Below, one piece after another: positions 51,866 through 61,571 of a DNA stretch of 64,000 bases; within the stretch, counting starts at the first letter, position 1, and every line of letters begins with the position of its first letter. A program made the translations under genes and the position numbers. The DNA comes from Weeksella virosa DSM 16922 (GTDB taxonomy: Bacteria > Bacteroidota > Bacteroidia > Flavobacteriales > Weeksellaceae). The stretch lies in the NCBI RefSeq assembly GCF_000189415.1, contig NC_015144.1, forward strand, positions 1,350,001-1,414,000. Reading direction: 5' to 3'. The notes under the pieces were generated by a model that saw only the letters and a program-made list of their open reading frames with translations, did not search any database and was not told the DNA's origin.

Positions 51866-53740
51866 ATGACAGAGAATAAACTTCCATTAGAGCAGGATTC
51901 ATCAACTGTAAAATATACCGAAGACAACATCAGAACCCTAGATTGGCGCGAACATATTCGTATGCGTCCGGGGATGTATATCGGTAAATTGGGCGATGGA
52001 TCTTCGCAAGACGATGGAATTTATATTCTCTTGAAAGAAATTATAGACAACAGTATCGATGAGTTTGTGATGGGTACAGGGAAAACCATCGAAATTCACC
52101 TGCGAGAAGAAGAGGTTACTATTCGCGATTATGGTCGAGGAATTCCACTTGGCAAAATGGTGGATGCTGTATCGAAAATGAATACAGGAGGGAAGTATGA
52201 TTCACAAGCTTTTAAGAAGTCTGTCGGATTGAACGGGGTTGGTACAAAAGCCGTAAATGCTTTGTCGTCTTATTTTCGGGTGCAATCTGTGCGAGATGGT
52301 CGAACCCGAATTGCAGAATTCTCGAAAGGAGAAATTATGCAGCAAGAAGAAGAAAAAGATACCACTCTGCGTCGAGGAACAAAAATTACTTTCATTCCCG
52401 ATAAAACGATTTTCTTACACTTCAAATTCCGAAAAGAATATATCGTAAAGATGTTGAAAAACTATGTTTACCTAAATCCGGGTTTGCGTATTATTTTCAA
52501 CGGAGAAGAATTTTACTCGGAAAATGGACTCAAGGATCTATTGCAAGATAATATAGAAGAAGAGGTTATTTATGATGTCATCCATTTGAAGGGAGAAGAT
52601 ATCGAGATTGCGATAACACATAGTTCAAAATCCTATTCAGAAACCTATTACTCTTTTGTCAACGGACAAAACACAACACAAGGTGGGACGCATCTTGCGG
52701 CATTCAAGGAAGCTGTGGTGAAAACCTTGAGAGAGTTTTATAACAAAAATTATGATCCAAGCGATATCCGCAAATCAATTATAGGGGCTATATCGATAAA
52801 GGTTATAGAGCCTGTCTTCGAATCACAAACCAAGACAAAATTAGGGTCTACCGATATGGGGCCTGATATGGTGACAGTTCGTACTTTTGTGAATGATTTT
52901 ATCAAAACAAATTTAGATAATTATTTACACAAAAACCCTGATGTAGCCCAATCAATTGAACGAAAGATAAAACAATCCGAAACCGAAAGAAAAGAACTTT
53001 CGGGGATTCGGAAATTGGCAAGAGAAAGAGCTAAAAAAGTTAGTTTGCACAATAAAAAACTTCGAGATTGTAGGCAGCACTATAATAATCCTAAAGACGA
53101 AGCTCGCTTAGATTCTACCTTGTTCATTACCGAAGGGGACTCGGCTAGTGGTTCGATAACCAAAAGTAGAGATGTAGAAACGCAGGCTGTTTTTAGTTTA
53201 CGAGGTAAACCATTGAATTCTTATGGATTAACCAAAAAAATAGTGTACGAAAACGAAGAGTTCAACCTCCTTCAGGCAGCACTCAACATAGAGGATAGCT
53301 TAGAAGATTTACGGTATAACAATGTAGTGATTGCAACAGATGCCGATGTCGACGGAATGCATATTCGCTTATTATTAATTACTTTTTTCTTACAATTTTT
53401 TCCAGAGTTGATTCGCGAAGGACATTTGTATATCCTTCAAACACCTCTTTTTAGGGTTAGAAATAAAAAAGAAACCCGGTATTGTTATACGGAAGAAGAA
53501 CGCCTGAAGGCATTAGAAGAGCTGGGCAAAAATCCAGAAATAACTCGATTCAAAGGTTTGGGTGAAATTTCTCCGGATGAGTTTAAGCATTTCATCGGAA
53601 AAGATATTCGCTTAGAACCTGTCATGATTGGGAAAGATACAACCATACAAACTTTACTCGAATTTTATATGGGTAAAAATACACCCAATAGACAAGAGTT
53701 TATAATTAATAACCTCTCGACAGAAATTATTAAAAACTAG
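51866..53740 (+). CDS. parE: DNA topoisomerase IV subunit B
   Basis: ParE is the ATPase subunit of topoisomerase IV, which decatenates daughter chromosomes. The 624-aa protein has a GHKL ATPase ([65 protein letters not shown]) and a TOPRIM domain ([33 protein letters not shown]). It is adjacent to parC, which favours ParE over GyrB. It heads the operon parE-hypothetical-parC-rhomboid. Confidence 0.95.
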   Translation: MTENKLPLEQDSSTVKYTEDNIRTLDWREHIRMRPGMYIGKLGDGSSQDDGIYILLKEIIDNSIDEFVMGTGKTIEIHLREEEVTIRDYGRGIPLGKMVDAVSKMNTGGKYDSQAFKKSVGLNGVGTKAVNALSSYFRVQSVRDGRTRIAEFSKGEIMQQEEEKDTTLRRGTKITFIPDKTIFLHFKFRKEYIVKMLKNYVYLNPGLRIIFNGEEFYSENGLKDLLQDNIEEEVIYDVIHLKGEDIEIAITHSSKSYSETYYSFVNGQNTTQGGTHLAAFKEAVVKTLREFYNKNYDPSDIRKSIIGAISIKVIEPVFESQTKTKLGSTDMGPDMVTVRTFVNDFIKTNLDNYLHKNPDVAQSIERKIKQSETERKELSGIRKLARERAKKVSLHNKKLRDCRQHYNNPKDEARLDSTLFITEGDSASGSITKSRDVETQAVFSLRGKPLNSYGLTKKIVYENEEFNLLQAALNIEDSLEDLRYNNVVIATDADVDGMHIRLLLITFFLQFFPELIREGHLYILQTPLFRVRNKKETRYCYTEEERLKALEELGKNPEITRFKGLGEISPDEFKHFIGKDIRLEPVMIGKDTTIQTLLEFYMGKNTPNRQEFIINNLSTEIIKN

Positions 53741-53759
53741 ACTAAATGAAAACCATTGT

Positions 53760-54287
53760 ATGAAATTGAAAAATATATCCATTCAGAGAAGGATGAAGCT
53801 GATCAATGCTTTCATTTTATTTAGTTGGATTTCGGTCCTATTAATTACCATTTTACCCATCTATATTGTAACGAGAATTGTTTCGCCTTACATACTTTTC
53901 ACAGTGTTGATTGTGCTAACGATAGGGGTAATTATAAGAGGAAATCAGTATTATGATTATGATTCTGCTGGCGAGGTTTTTAGTCTAAAGACATATAACA
54001 TCGGTCCACTTAGCTTTTTGTTTTCTAAAGATAAAGTAGTCGATTTCCCAAAAAGTAAAATTCTCGATTATCACTTCTCGAACGGGCTTTTCTTCAAACA
54101 ACTAACATTAACTGTACAAAGCAGGAAAGTAAGAAAAGGAGTAATACATCTAAAATTCAAAATGAGTTATCTTAATCAAAATGAAGTAAAACTCATCCTA
54201 AATGATTTGGATCAAATAATTGAGAATAATAAAATAAGTTTAGCAGAGCGGCTACCAATAGCCACCTTAAAGCAGGAAGGATTATAG
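53760..54287 (+). CDS. Conserved-position hypothetical membrane protein between parE and parC
   Basis: This 175-aa protein has two adjacent N-terminal membrane helices (residues about 14-58: AFILFSWISVLLITILPIYIVTRI, ILFTVLIVLTIGVII). A cytoplasmic domain follows that looks like a small PH-like beta barrel (YYDYDSAGEVFSLKTYNIG, LTLTVQSRKVRKGVIHLKFKMSYL) and ends in a helix. I do not recognise a named family. It sits within the topoisomerase IV operon, 10 bases before parC, with a 5-codon ORF (53746-53763) overlapping its ATG. A role is not deducible. Confidence 0.8.
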   Translation: MKLKNISIQRRMKLINAFILFSWISVLLITILPIYIVTRIVSPYILFTVLIVLTIGVIIRGNQYYDYDSAGEVFSLKTYNIGPLSFLFSKDKVVDFPKSKILDYHFSNGLFFKQLTLTVQSRKVRKGVIHLKFKMSYLNQNEVKLILNDLDQIIENNKISLAERLPIATLKQEGL

Positions 54288-54297
54288 AATAAAAAAC

Positions 54298-56841
54298 ATG
54301 ACGCACCAAGAAGGAGAAAGCATAAAAAAAATATCGGGAATGTACCAGGAGTGGTTTCTGGACTACGCTTCTTATGTGATATTAGAACGAGCAATTCCCT
54401 CTATCTACGATGGATTGAAGCCTGTGCAAAGAAGAATCCTTCACTCGATGCGAGAATTAGAAGATGGTCGTTACAATAAAGTAGCCAATATAGTAGGTAA
54501 CACCATGAAATATCATCCACATGGGGATGCTTCTATTACCGATGCTATCGTGCAAATCGGGCAAAAAGATTTGTTGATTGATACTCAGGGAAACTGGGGA
54601 AACATCCTTACTGGTGACCGTGCAGCAGCAGCAAGATATATCGAGGCCAGGCTAACAAAATTCGCCTTAGAAGTGGTTTACAACCCAAAGACTACACATT
54701 GGCAACCATCTTATGACGGGAGAAATAAAGAGCCAATAGATTTACCCGTAAAATTCCCACTCTTATTAGCGCAAGGAGTAGAAGGAATTGCAGTAGGTTT
54801 ATCGACCAAAATACTCCCTCATAATTTCATTGAACTGATCGATGCATCTATTGCCTATCTACGAGGGAAAAAATTTACTTTATATCCTGATTTCCAAACC
54901 GGAGGCTATATCGAAGTTGCTGATTATAATGATGGGATGAGAGGTGGAAAAGTAAGAATTCGAGCCAAAATTTCGCAAGTCGACAAAACTACCCTGAAGA
55001 TTAGTGAGATCCCATTCTCTACAACCACAGGATCCTTGATTGACTCTATTTTGAAAGCCAATGACAAAGGCAAAATAAAAATCAGAAAAATAGAGGATAA
55101 TACCGCAGCAGATGTAGAAATTCTCATTCATTTACAAACGGGTACTAGCCCCGATAAAACCATCGATGCATTGTATGCGTTTACCGATTGCGAGGTCTCG
55201 CTTTCGCCCAATGCTTGTGTTATCGATGAGCAAAAGCCAGAGTTTTTATCCGTATCAGAAATCCTAAAAAGAAATACGGATAATACCGTTCAGTTACTGA
55301 AACGTGAATTAGAAATTAGTCTAGACGAGTTGCAAGAACAATGGCATTTTTCATCTCTAGAAAGAATCTTTATAGAAAATAGGATCTATCATCAGATCGA
55401 AGAAGAAGAAACCTGGGAAGGGGTTATCGAAACAATAGATAAAGGGCTAAAACCTTTTACCAGTCATCTTTTGCGAGCAGTTACCGAAGAAGATATTGTG
55501 AAGTTGACGGAAATCAGAATCAAAAGAATTTCTCGGTTCGATTTGGATAAAGCCGATCAACATATTCTATCATTAGAAGATAAAATTGCAGAAGTGAAAC
55601 ACCATTTGGCGAATCTTATCGACTATTCTATTGCCTATTTTAAAGAGCTAAAAACCAAGTACGGTGCAGGGAAAGAGCGAAAAACAGAAATCAGAACTTT
55701 TGATATCATCGATGCCTCGAAAGTTGCTGTAGCAAACACACGCTTTTATGTCGACCGAACCGAAGGATTCATCGGAACTTCACTTAGAAAAGATGAATTT
55801 TTGTTCGAATGTTCTGATATTGATGATATCATTATCTTCCGTCGAGATGGAGTTATGATGGTAACAAAAGTAGAAGCTAAAACCTTTGTAGGAAAAGGAA
55901 TTTTGCATGTTGGTGTTTGGCGAAGAAACGATAAACGAACCATTTATAACATGATTTACCGCGATGGGAAAAATGGTCCAGCGTATCAGAAAAGATTTGC
56001 AGTAACCGCAATTACCCGTGATAAAGAGTACAACTTAACAACTGGAAATAAAGGTTCGGAAGTGTTGTATTTTTCAGCCAATCCGAATGGTGAAGCTGAG
56101 GTGGTTAGCGTAATCCTAAAAACTCATCAACGCCTAAAGAAACTAAAATTCGACATAGATTTTGCTGATCTTATCGTGAAAGGACGTGCTTCTAAAGGGA
56201 ACTTGGTTACCAAATATCCTATAAAAAAAGTTGAACTCAAACAAGAAGGAGTTTCTACGCTAGCACCAAGAAAAATTTGGTTTGATGATGCAGTGAAAAG
56301 ATTAAATGCAGACGAAAGAGGAAGATTTTTGGGTGATTTCAAAGGAGAAGATCGAATTCTGACACTCAATCCGAAACAAGGCGAAGCTCGTTTGATGACT
56401 TTCGATTTGGGGAACCATTTTGATGATACTTTTGAAGTTATAGAAAAATGGCAACCAAATAAACCCTTAACTTGTGTTTATTTCGATGCTGATAAAAATA
56501 GATATTTCGTAAAAAGATTTTTAGTAGAAGATACGTTAAATGTGCAAAACTTTTTCCCGTCTGAAAATGAAAAATCTTATGTAGAATTGGTGTCAACTGA
56601 TTACAGACCTGTAATAGAAGTGGTTTTTTCGAAAGAAAAAGGACATGAAAGAGAAGCAGAAACAATAGAATTAGAAAGTTTTATTGCAGTAAAAGGAATC
56701 AAAGCACAAGGAAATCAATTGACCGTCCACAAGGTGAAACAAATAAAAACGCTCGATCCTTTGCCCTATGAAGTTGTGGAAGAGGAAGAAGAGAAAGAAG
56801 AAGGTACACAGGATACTCAACAATCTTTATTTGAAGAATAA
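54298..56841 (+). CDS. parC: DNA topoisomerase IV subunit A
   Basis: ParC cuts and rejoins DNA in the topoisomerase IV tetramer. The 847-aa protein has the winged-helix/breakage domain (RAIPSIYDGLKPVQRRILHSM, KYHPHGDASITDAIV) with the catalytic Tyr114 in AAARYIEARLTKFA. A coiled-coil region comes next, then a C-terminal DNA-wrapping domain. It ends in an unusual run of Glu residues (about 822-836) before TQQSLFEE. It lies 10 bases after the hypothetical membrane gene and three bases before the rhomboid gene. Confidence 0.95.
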   Translation: MTHQEGESIKKISGMYQEWFLDYASYVILERAIPSIYDGLKPVQRRILHSMRELEDGRYNKVANIVGNTMKYHPHGDASITDAIVQIGQKDLLIDTQGNWGNILTGDRAAAARYIEARLTKFALEVVYNPKTTHWQPSYDGRNKEPIDLPVKFPLLLAQGVEGIAVGLSTKILPHNFIELIDASIAYLRGKKFTLYPDFQTGGYIEVADYNDGMRGGKVRIRAKISQVDKTTLKISEIPFSTTTGSLIDSILKANDKGKIKIRKIEDNTAADVEILIHLQTGTSPDKTIDALYAFTDCEVSLSPNACVIDEQKPEFLSVSEILKRNTDNTVQLLKRELEISLDELQEQWHFSSLERIFIENRIYHQIEEEETWEGVIETIDKGLKPFTSHLLRAVTEEDIVKLTEIRIKRISRFDLDKADQHILSLEDKIAEVKHHLANLIDYSIAYFKELKTKYGAGKERKTEIRTFDIIDASKVAVANTRFYVDRTEGFIGTSLRKDEFLFECSDIDDIIIFRRDGVMMVTKVEAKTFVGKGILHVGVWRRNDKRTIYNMIYRDGKNGPAYQKRFAVTAITRDKEYNLTTGNKGSEVLYFSANPNGEAEVVSVILKTHQRLKKLKFDIDFADLIVKGRASKGNLVTKYPIKKVELKQEGVSTLAPRKIWFDDAVKRLNADERGRFLGDFKGEDRILTLNPKQGEARLMTFDLGNHFDDTFEVIEKWQPNKPLTCVYFDADKNRYFVKRFLVEDTLNVQNFFPSENEKSYVELVSTDYRPVIEVVFSKEKGHEREAETIELESFIAVKGIKAQGNQLTVHKVKQIKTLDPLPYEVVEEEEEKEEGTQDTQQSLFEE

Positions 56842-56844
56842 AAC

Positions 56845-57552
56845 ATGAATAATTTACCATTTATTACCCTGATTATTATCGCTATAAATGCTATTGTTAG
56901 TATGAAAGGTTTTTCTGATTGGGCATTTTTAGAAAAATATAAATTCAATATTGCGAGGATTAGAAACAATAAAGAATACTACCGACTTATCACGTCTGGA
57001 TTTCTACATGTAGATTATACTCATCTGATATTCAATATGCTAACGCTGTATTTTTTCTCGAATATTGTAGTGGCATTTTTCGGAAATCCATTCGTTGTTT
57101 TTGGTGATACTTCTTTTATGAATCAAAATTTGGGTAGTATATTATTTTTGGCTTTGTACCTTTTGTCCATTATAGCAGGAAATGTTTTGGCACTTATCGA
57201 ACATAGAAATCAGCCCAATTATTCTGCTGTTGGTGCTTCGGGTGGTGTTTCGGGTATATTATTTTCTGCCATTGCCGTGTATCCGACTTTGATGCTGGGA
57301 ATCTTTTTTGTGATTCCGATGCCCGCGTGGATTTTTGCTATTATTTATTTAGGTTTTTCGGTGTATGGAATGCGAAGAAATCTTGGTAATTTGGGGCATG
57401 CAGCACATTTGGGTGGTTCTGTTTTTGGACTTTTAGCCACTATTCTCTATTTTCCAGAACTTTTGCAAATCAATCGGTTTTATATCATTTTAATGTGCTT
57501 ACCAATCGTAGCAATGATATTGATGATGCTTTATAAAAAAAATAATGCATAA
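56845..57552 (+). CDS. Rhomboid family intramembrane serine protease
   Basis: This 235-aa polytopic protein has about six membrane helices. It carries the rhomboid catalytic dyad: Ser132 in GASGGVSG, and His188 in GHAAHLGG. The upstream HLIFNM (His60, Asn64) provides the oxyanion side. A loop insertion of about 25 residues follows the third helix. Rhomboids cleave single-pass membrane proteins; the substrate here is unknown. It is the last gene of the topoisomerase IV operon, three bases after parC. Confidence 0.93.
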   Translation: MNNLPFITLIIIAINAIVSMKGFSDWAFLEKYKFNIARIRNNKEYYRLITSGFLHVDYTHLIFNMLTLYFFSNIVVAFFGNPFVVFGDTSFMNQNLGSILFLALYLLSIIAGNVLALIEHRNQPNYSAVGASGGVSGILFSAIAVYPTLMLGIFFVIPMPAWIFAIIYLGFSVYGMRRNLGNLGHAAHLGGSVFGLLATILYFPELLQINRFYIILMCLPIVAMILMMLYKKNNA

Positions 57553-57705
57553 AATATTGACTTTATCAGTTTTCGAATTACTTTTTAGGTGGTACGATAA
57601 CCTTCATCAATACCATAAATCACCGTTAAACACTTTAAATTTTTGTTTATATAAAAAATAATATTTAGTTTGGTAAAATTAACAACAATACTAAAACTAA
57701 AAAAA

Positions 57706-57948
57706 ATGATGAAAATTTTATTTGCAAGTGCTTTTGCACTTATTGGAACTTTTGCTATGGCAAATGACACAAAAACTAAAACAACTGAAGAGAAAGGTGA
57801 AGATAAAAAAGTTGAAGTTGTAGCACCTTGTAGTAGTTGGATTACTGTTAATTCTTGTGGAACATATTATTTATGTGCAGACAATTATGAGACTACAGGA
57901 GATGTGTTGGATGCTATTGATTATTTTGACGAAGCAAAAGGTTGCTAA
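57706..57948 (+). CDS. Small secreted Cys-containing peptide
   Basis: This 80-aa protein has a signal peptide (KILFASAFALIGTFAMA, cleavage near residue 19), a Lys/Glu/Thr-rich spacer and a C-terminal domain with four cysteines at 42, 51, 57 and 80, the last being the final residue. The core reads CSSWITVNSCGTYYLC. The start at 57706 (or 57709) is chosen over an earlier in-frame start because it gives a clean signal peptide. A long hairpin separates it from the GLPGLI gene. I do not know a named family, although I recall comparable peptides next to GLPGLI genes in related genera. Confidence 0.78.
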   Translation: MMKILFASAFALIGTFAMANDTKTKTTEEKGEDKKVEVVAPCSSWITVNSCGTYYLCADNYETTGDVLDAIDYFDEAKGC

Positions 57949-57963
57949 TAAGCTGAATAATAT

Positions 57964-57997
57964 AATGAAAGTACTACTTTTAAGTAGTCCTTTCATT
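57964..57997 (+). terminator. Long hairpin between the Cys peptide and GLPGLI genes
   Basis: A roughly 14-bp inverted repeat ATGAAAG-ACTACTT/AAGTAGT-CTTTCAT has a single T/C mismatch and a very short loop, followed by TTAAAATAAA. It could be a partial terminator or an mRNA 3'-end stabiliser for the upstream gene. Confidence 0.6.
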
Positions 57998-58016
57998 TAA
58001 AATAAAATTTATTAAA

Positions 58017-58856
58017 ATGTTTAAAAAAATATTATTTTTTCTATTATTATCAGTATTTGGATACTCACAAGAAATATCTGGTAATTTTAAATTGAGTACA
58101 GATGAAATTATAATTGAAAAATTAGATTCTGCTTTTAAAAATATCTATTATGATTATACATATTCTTTTGATAAAGAGAATAGAGAAAAAAAAAGAAATA
58201 CTATTACAGTACTTCAGATAGGAGAATACAATACTAAATTTACAGATTTAAATCTTTTAAAGTTTGATTCGTTAACTCTTAAAAATTCTAATAAGGAGTT
58301 TGTAGATTCAAATGATTTAAATGAACTTATGCCTATTCGTAAAGCGATAAAATTTTACAAAAATATTGTAAAGACTAAAGATAATAAATATCTATTTCAA
58401 GGTAAAATATATAATAAAAATTATGAATTTATAGAAGAAATTCCTGTTTTAAAATGGGACTTGAAGGAAAATATGAAAGAAATATTAGGGTATAAATGTA
58501 AAGAAGCTAGAGTTTATTATAAAGGACGTAATTGGATTGCATATTATTCAGAAGAAATTCCTTTAAACGATGGACCTTTTATATTTAATGGATTACCAGG
58601 TTTAATATTAGAAGTATATGATGATAATTATGAACATCATTTTATAGCTCAAGGAATAGATAACAATTCAAGTACTATATACATACATAAAGAAAAGAAT
58701 ATCATAAAAACTACAAAAAAAGACTTTTATAAGGCAGAACAAAATTTTCATAGTAATCCTGGGATTTATGTAGGACAGGTTTATAGTAAGCCAGGAGTAG
58801 AAGAAACTTCAATGACTAAAGAACTACCTTATAATCCAATAGAATTGAATAATTAA
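58017..58856 (+). CDS. GLPGLI family protein
   Basis: This 279-aa exported protein has a signal peptide (KKILFFLLLSVFGYS) and the family motif GLPGLI at residues 192-197. The motif is preceded by the typical WDLKENMKEILGYKCKEARVYYKGRNWIAYYSEEIPLNDGPFIF. The family is Bacteroidota-specific and of unknown function, and is often found beside outer-membrane receptors. The gene is visibly more AT-rich than its neighbours (some 60-base lines have under 20 percent G+C). It lies one base before the receptor gene. Confidence 0.93.
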   Translation: MFKKILFFLLLSVFGYSQEISGNFKLSTDEIIIEKLDSAFKNIYYDYTYSFDKENREKKRNTITVLQIGEYNTKFTDLNLLKFDSLTLKNSNKEFVDSNDLNELMPIRKAIKFYKNIVKTKDNKYLFQGKIYNKNYEFIEEIPVLKWDLKENMKEILGYKCKEARVYYKGRNWIAYYSEEIPLNDGPFIFNGLPGLILEVYDDNYEHHFIAQGIDNNSSTIYIHKEKNIIKTTKKDFYKAEQNFHSNPGIYVGQVYSKPGVEETSMTKELPYNPIELNN

Positions 58857-58857
58857 T

Positions 58858-61485
58858 TTGAAATTCCAATTAACACTAATATTCACTCTACTCTCACACT
58901 TTATTTTTGCACAACTTACTATATCTGGAGTTGTAAAAAATGAAGAAGGGAATCCTATATCAGGTGCTAATGTAATTATTTCATCAAGTACTTCGGATGA
59001 AACTTTAGCATACTTCATTACAAAAAATGATGGAAAATACACTTTAAAAATAGATAATCCATCGCACGAAACTTATGAAATAAAAGTTCGTGCGATGAAT
59101 TATGCATTTATTTCAGATTTGGTAAACGAATCGTCTAATAATTTCGATTTTACTTTACAAGAAAAAGCAATTGAGTTGAAAGAAGTAAAACTAAAAGAAT
59201 CTCCAATCCGAAAAAAAGGCGATACAATTGCGTATGATGTTAGTAATTTTAAAGATATCCAAGATCGTTCTATAGCAGATGTGATCAAAAAAATGCCTGG
59301 AATAGAAATAGAAGCTTCAGGTCGAATATTATATCAAGGCGAACCAATCAATAAATATTATATTGAAGGAATGGATTTGTTGGGAGGGAAATATGCTTTA
59401 GCAAACGAAAATCTTTCTGCTGATGCAGTGGATAAAGTGCAAATTTTAGAGAATCATCAACCGATCAAAATTTTAGATAGTTTGGTTTATAGCTCCAAAG
59501 CTGCATTAAATATCAAATTAAAAAGCAAAATTACCTATTCTGGTAAAGCAGAAGTTGGTCTTGGCGCTTCGCCATTATTGTATCAGGCGAATATTACACC
59601 AATGCTGTTTACAAAAAAGCAACAAATGATTGGTTCTTATCAAGGAAATAATCGAGGAAATGATGTTTCTCGACAATTAAGAACATTAAGTCTAGAAGAT
59701 TTTTTAAATGACTCTGAAAAGTTTTCAAATGAAAGTTGGCTATCTATTGCTGGAGTACAAACACCCAATTTTGATAGCGAGCGTTGGCTGGATAATGCTA
59801 TAAATATTGGTTCTTGGAATCATCTTTTCAAATTAAAAAAAGAGCTAGATTTACGTCTTAATTTGTCTTATCACAACGATTTTCAAAAGCGATTCGGAGA
59901 AACAACAACGCAATATTTTTTACCAACGGGCGATATATTTCTCAACGAAATCAAACAAAATTATTTGCAAATAGAAAGTCTTAATCTTAAAGCAACATTA
60001 TCTCAAAATAGTTCGGAAAATTATCTTGAAAATGTTTTAGAATTTAAAGGTGATTGGAATAGCTCGAGAGGAAATCTCAATCAAAAAAATAATTTGATTA
60101 GACAGGGTTTGGTTCAACCAAATCGTCAATTTACCAATCAATTTAATGCAATTAAGAAGATTGGTAAACAATTAATTACACTAAAATCAAATATTTCGTA
60201 CAAAAGTTACAGCGAAAATTTAAGTATTTCTCCTGGCGTTTTTACTGATTTTATAAATGAAGGAAATAATTATCAAAATGCTTTTCAACAAATTAATTTT
60301 GAGAAATTTTCGACCAATAATTTTGCTGAATTTTCAAGAGGAATAAAGGCTTTAACGCTACAATCAAAAATTGGAATTAAATATACCAATCATACAATGA
60401 AAAGTGATTTGTTAGCAGATGAACAACCGATAAATTCTACTTTTACCAACAATATACGCTGGTCGACTCTAAATCCGTATGTAGAAAATAATTTTTCGTA
60501 CAGAAAGAATCGACTCAATTTTTCTTTTGGAATTCCTTTTCAGTGGTATAATTTAGAGAATAATTCTTTTGAAAATAAAACTTCATACAATCTTTTTTAT
60601 ATCAAACCAAAATTTAACCTCAGACTAGAATTCTCGAAATTCTGGAAAGTAACCACTTCGCATAATTTCAGCAATGATTTAGGAAGTTTAACACGCTTGC
60701 ATAAAGGATTTATTTTGTATCGATACAATTCTATTCAACAAAATGATGGAGATTTTAACGAAGTAAAAAAATGGAATTCTGCTTTACGTTTCGAGTATAA
60801 AAATCCGATAAAATCGAGGTTTTTTAATTTTGGATATTCATACAATTGGACGGAAAATAACTTAATTTACAATTATAACTATAATGCAGATGCAAGTACA
60901 GTTTTAGAAGCTTTAAATTTAAAAAATCATCAAAAAACACATTCGGTTAATGCTAAAATAAGTCAATATTTTTCTAAAATTAAAACAACATTTAATTTAG
61001 CTGGAGGTTATAATATTGCGACATACGATCAATTATTAAATAATAGTTTAATTGAAATTAATAATACTATTTTAACTTCAAATTTTGACGCTTCTTTCAG
61101 ATTATTAAGTTGGATGACGTTTGAGTATAAATATGGTGTAACCAATTATAAAAATAAATTGTCAGAAAACTCAAGATCACGATCAATTACGAATCAAATT
61201 CACCAAGTTGGATTACATTTTTTTCCAGCAGATCAACATTATGTAAAGCTTAATTTTGATTTGTATGTTAACGATGATACGAGATTAAATCCTAATTCTA
61301 CTTTCGGGGATTTGATGTATCGTTATTCATTAAAAAAGAAAAAAATAGATTTCGAGTTGTCTGCTTACAATCTTTTTAATGAAAAATATTTCTCTCAAAA
61401 TAGCTTTTCTTCCAATTACGAACAACGTTTTGTTTATCAACTTCGCCCAACACAATTTATGTTGACAACAAGATTTAATTTTTAA
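58858..61485 (+). CDS. TonB-dependent-receptor-like outer-membrane protein
   Basis: This 875-aa protein starts at TTG, one base after the GLPGLI stop; reading it as Met gives a perfect signal peptide (MKFQLTLIFTLLSHFIFAQ). A carboxypeptidase-regulatory-like beta domain follows (LTISGVVKNEEGNPISGANVII, residues about 20-105). Next comes a plug-like region (SIADVIKKMPGIEIEASGRILYQGEPINKYYIEGMDLLGGKYAL is its core), then a long beta-barrel of alternating aromatic strands. It ends with FMLTTRFNF, whose terminal Phe is the outer-membrane assembly signal. The ligand is unknown; coupling to the two preceding genes suggests one system. Confidence 0.88.
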   Translation: MKFQLTLIFTLLSHFIFAQLTISGVVKNEEGNPISGANVIISSSTSDETLAYFITKNDGKYTLKIDNPSHETYEIKVRAMNYAFISDLVNESSNNFDFTLQEKAIELKEVKLKESPIRKKGDTIAYDVSNFKDIQDRSIADVIKKMPGIEIEASGRILYQGEPINKYYIEGMDLLGGKYALANENLSADAVDKVQILENHQPIKILDSLVYSSKAALNIKLKSKITYSGKAEVGLGASPLLYQANITPMLFTKKQQMIGSYQGNNRGNDVSRQLRTLSLEDFLNDSEKFSNESWLSIAGVQTPNFDSERWLDNAINIGSWNHLFKLKKELDLRLNLSYHNDFQKRFGETTTQYFLPTGDIFLNEIKQNYLQIESLNLKATLSQNSSENYLENVLEFKGDWNSSRGNLNQKNNLIRQGLVQPNRQFTNQFNAIKKIGKQLITLKSNISYKSYSENLSISPGVFTDFINEGNNYQNAFQQINFEKFSTNNFAEFSRGIKALTLQSKIGIKYTNHTMKSDLLADEQPINSTFTNNIRWSTLNPYVENNFSYRKNRLNFSFGIPFQWYNLENNSFENKTSYNLFYIKPKFNLRLEFSKFWKVTTSHNFSNDLGSLTRLHKGFILYRYNSIQQNDGDFNEVKKWNSALRFEYKNPIKSRFFNFGYSYNWTENNLIYNYNYNADASTVLEALNLKNHQKTHSVNAKISQYFSKIKTTFNLAGGYNIATYDQLLNNSLIEINNTILTSNFDASFRLLSWMTFEYKYGVTNYKNKLSENSRSRSITNQIHQVGLHFFPADQHYVKLNFDLYVNDDTRLNPNSTFGDLMYRYSLKKKKIDFELSAYNLFNEKYFSQNSFSSNYEQRFVYQLRPTQFMLTTRFNF

Positions 61486-61496
61486 CGATTTACAAT

Positions 61497-61528
61497 AGAA
61501 AAAGCAGACCATTACAGCCTGCTTTTCT
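61497..61528. terminator. Terminator between receptor gene and alaS
   Basis: AGAAAAAGCAG pairs with CTGCTTTTCT (one extra A, 11-nt loop) between two convergent genes. A second small hairpin AGAGTT/AACTCT lies at 61539-61554, nearer alaS. Confidence 0.7.
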
Positions 61529-61571
61529 GGTAGTTTGAAGAGTTAGTAAACTCTAATTACTTGTAAAAAAA

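Noticed and set aside
57553-57705. Loose inverted repeat GGTGGTA with TACCATAAATCACC before the Cys peptide gene
   Set aside because: The pairing is interrupted and there is no clear -7 box; I cannot support an operator here.
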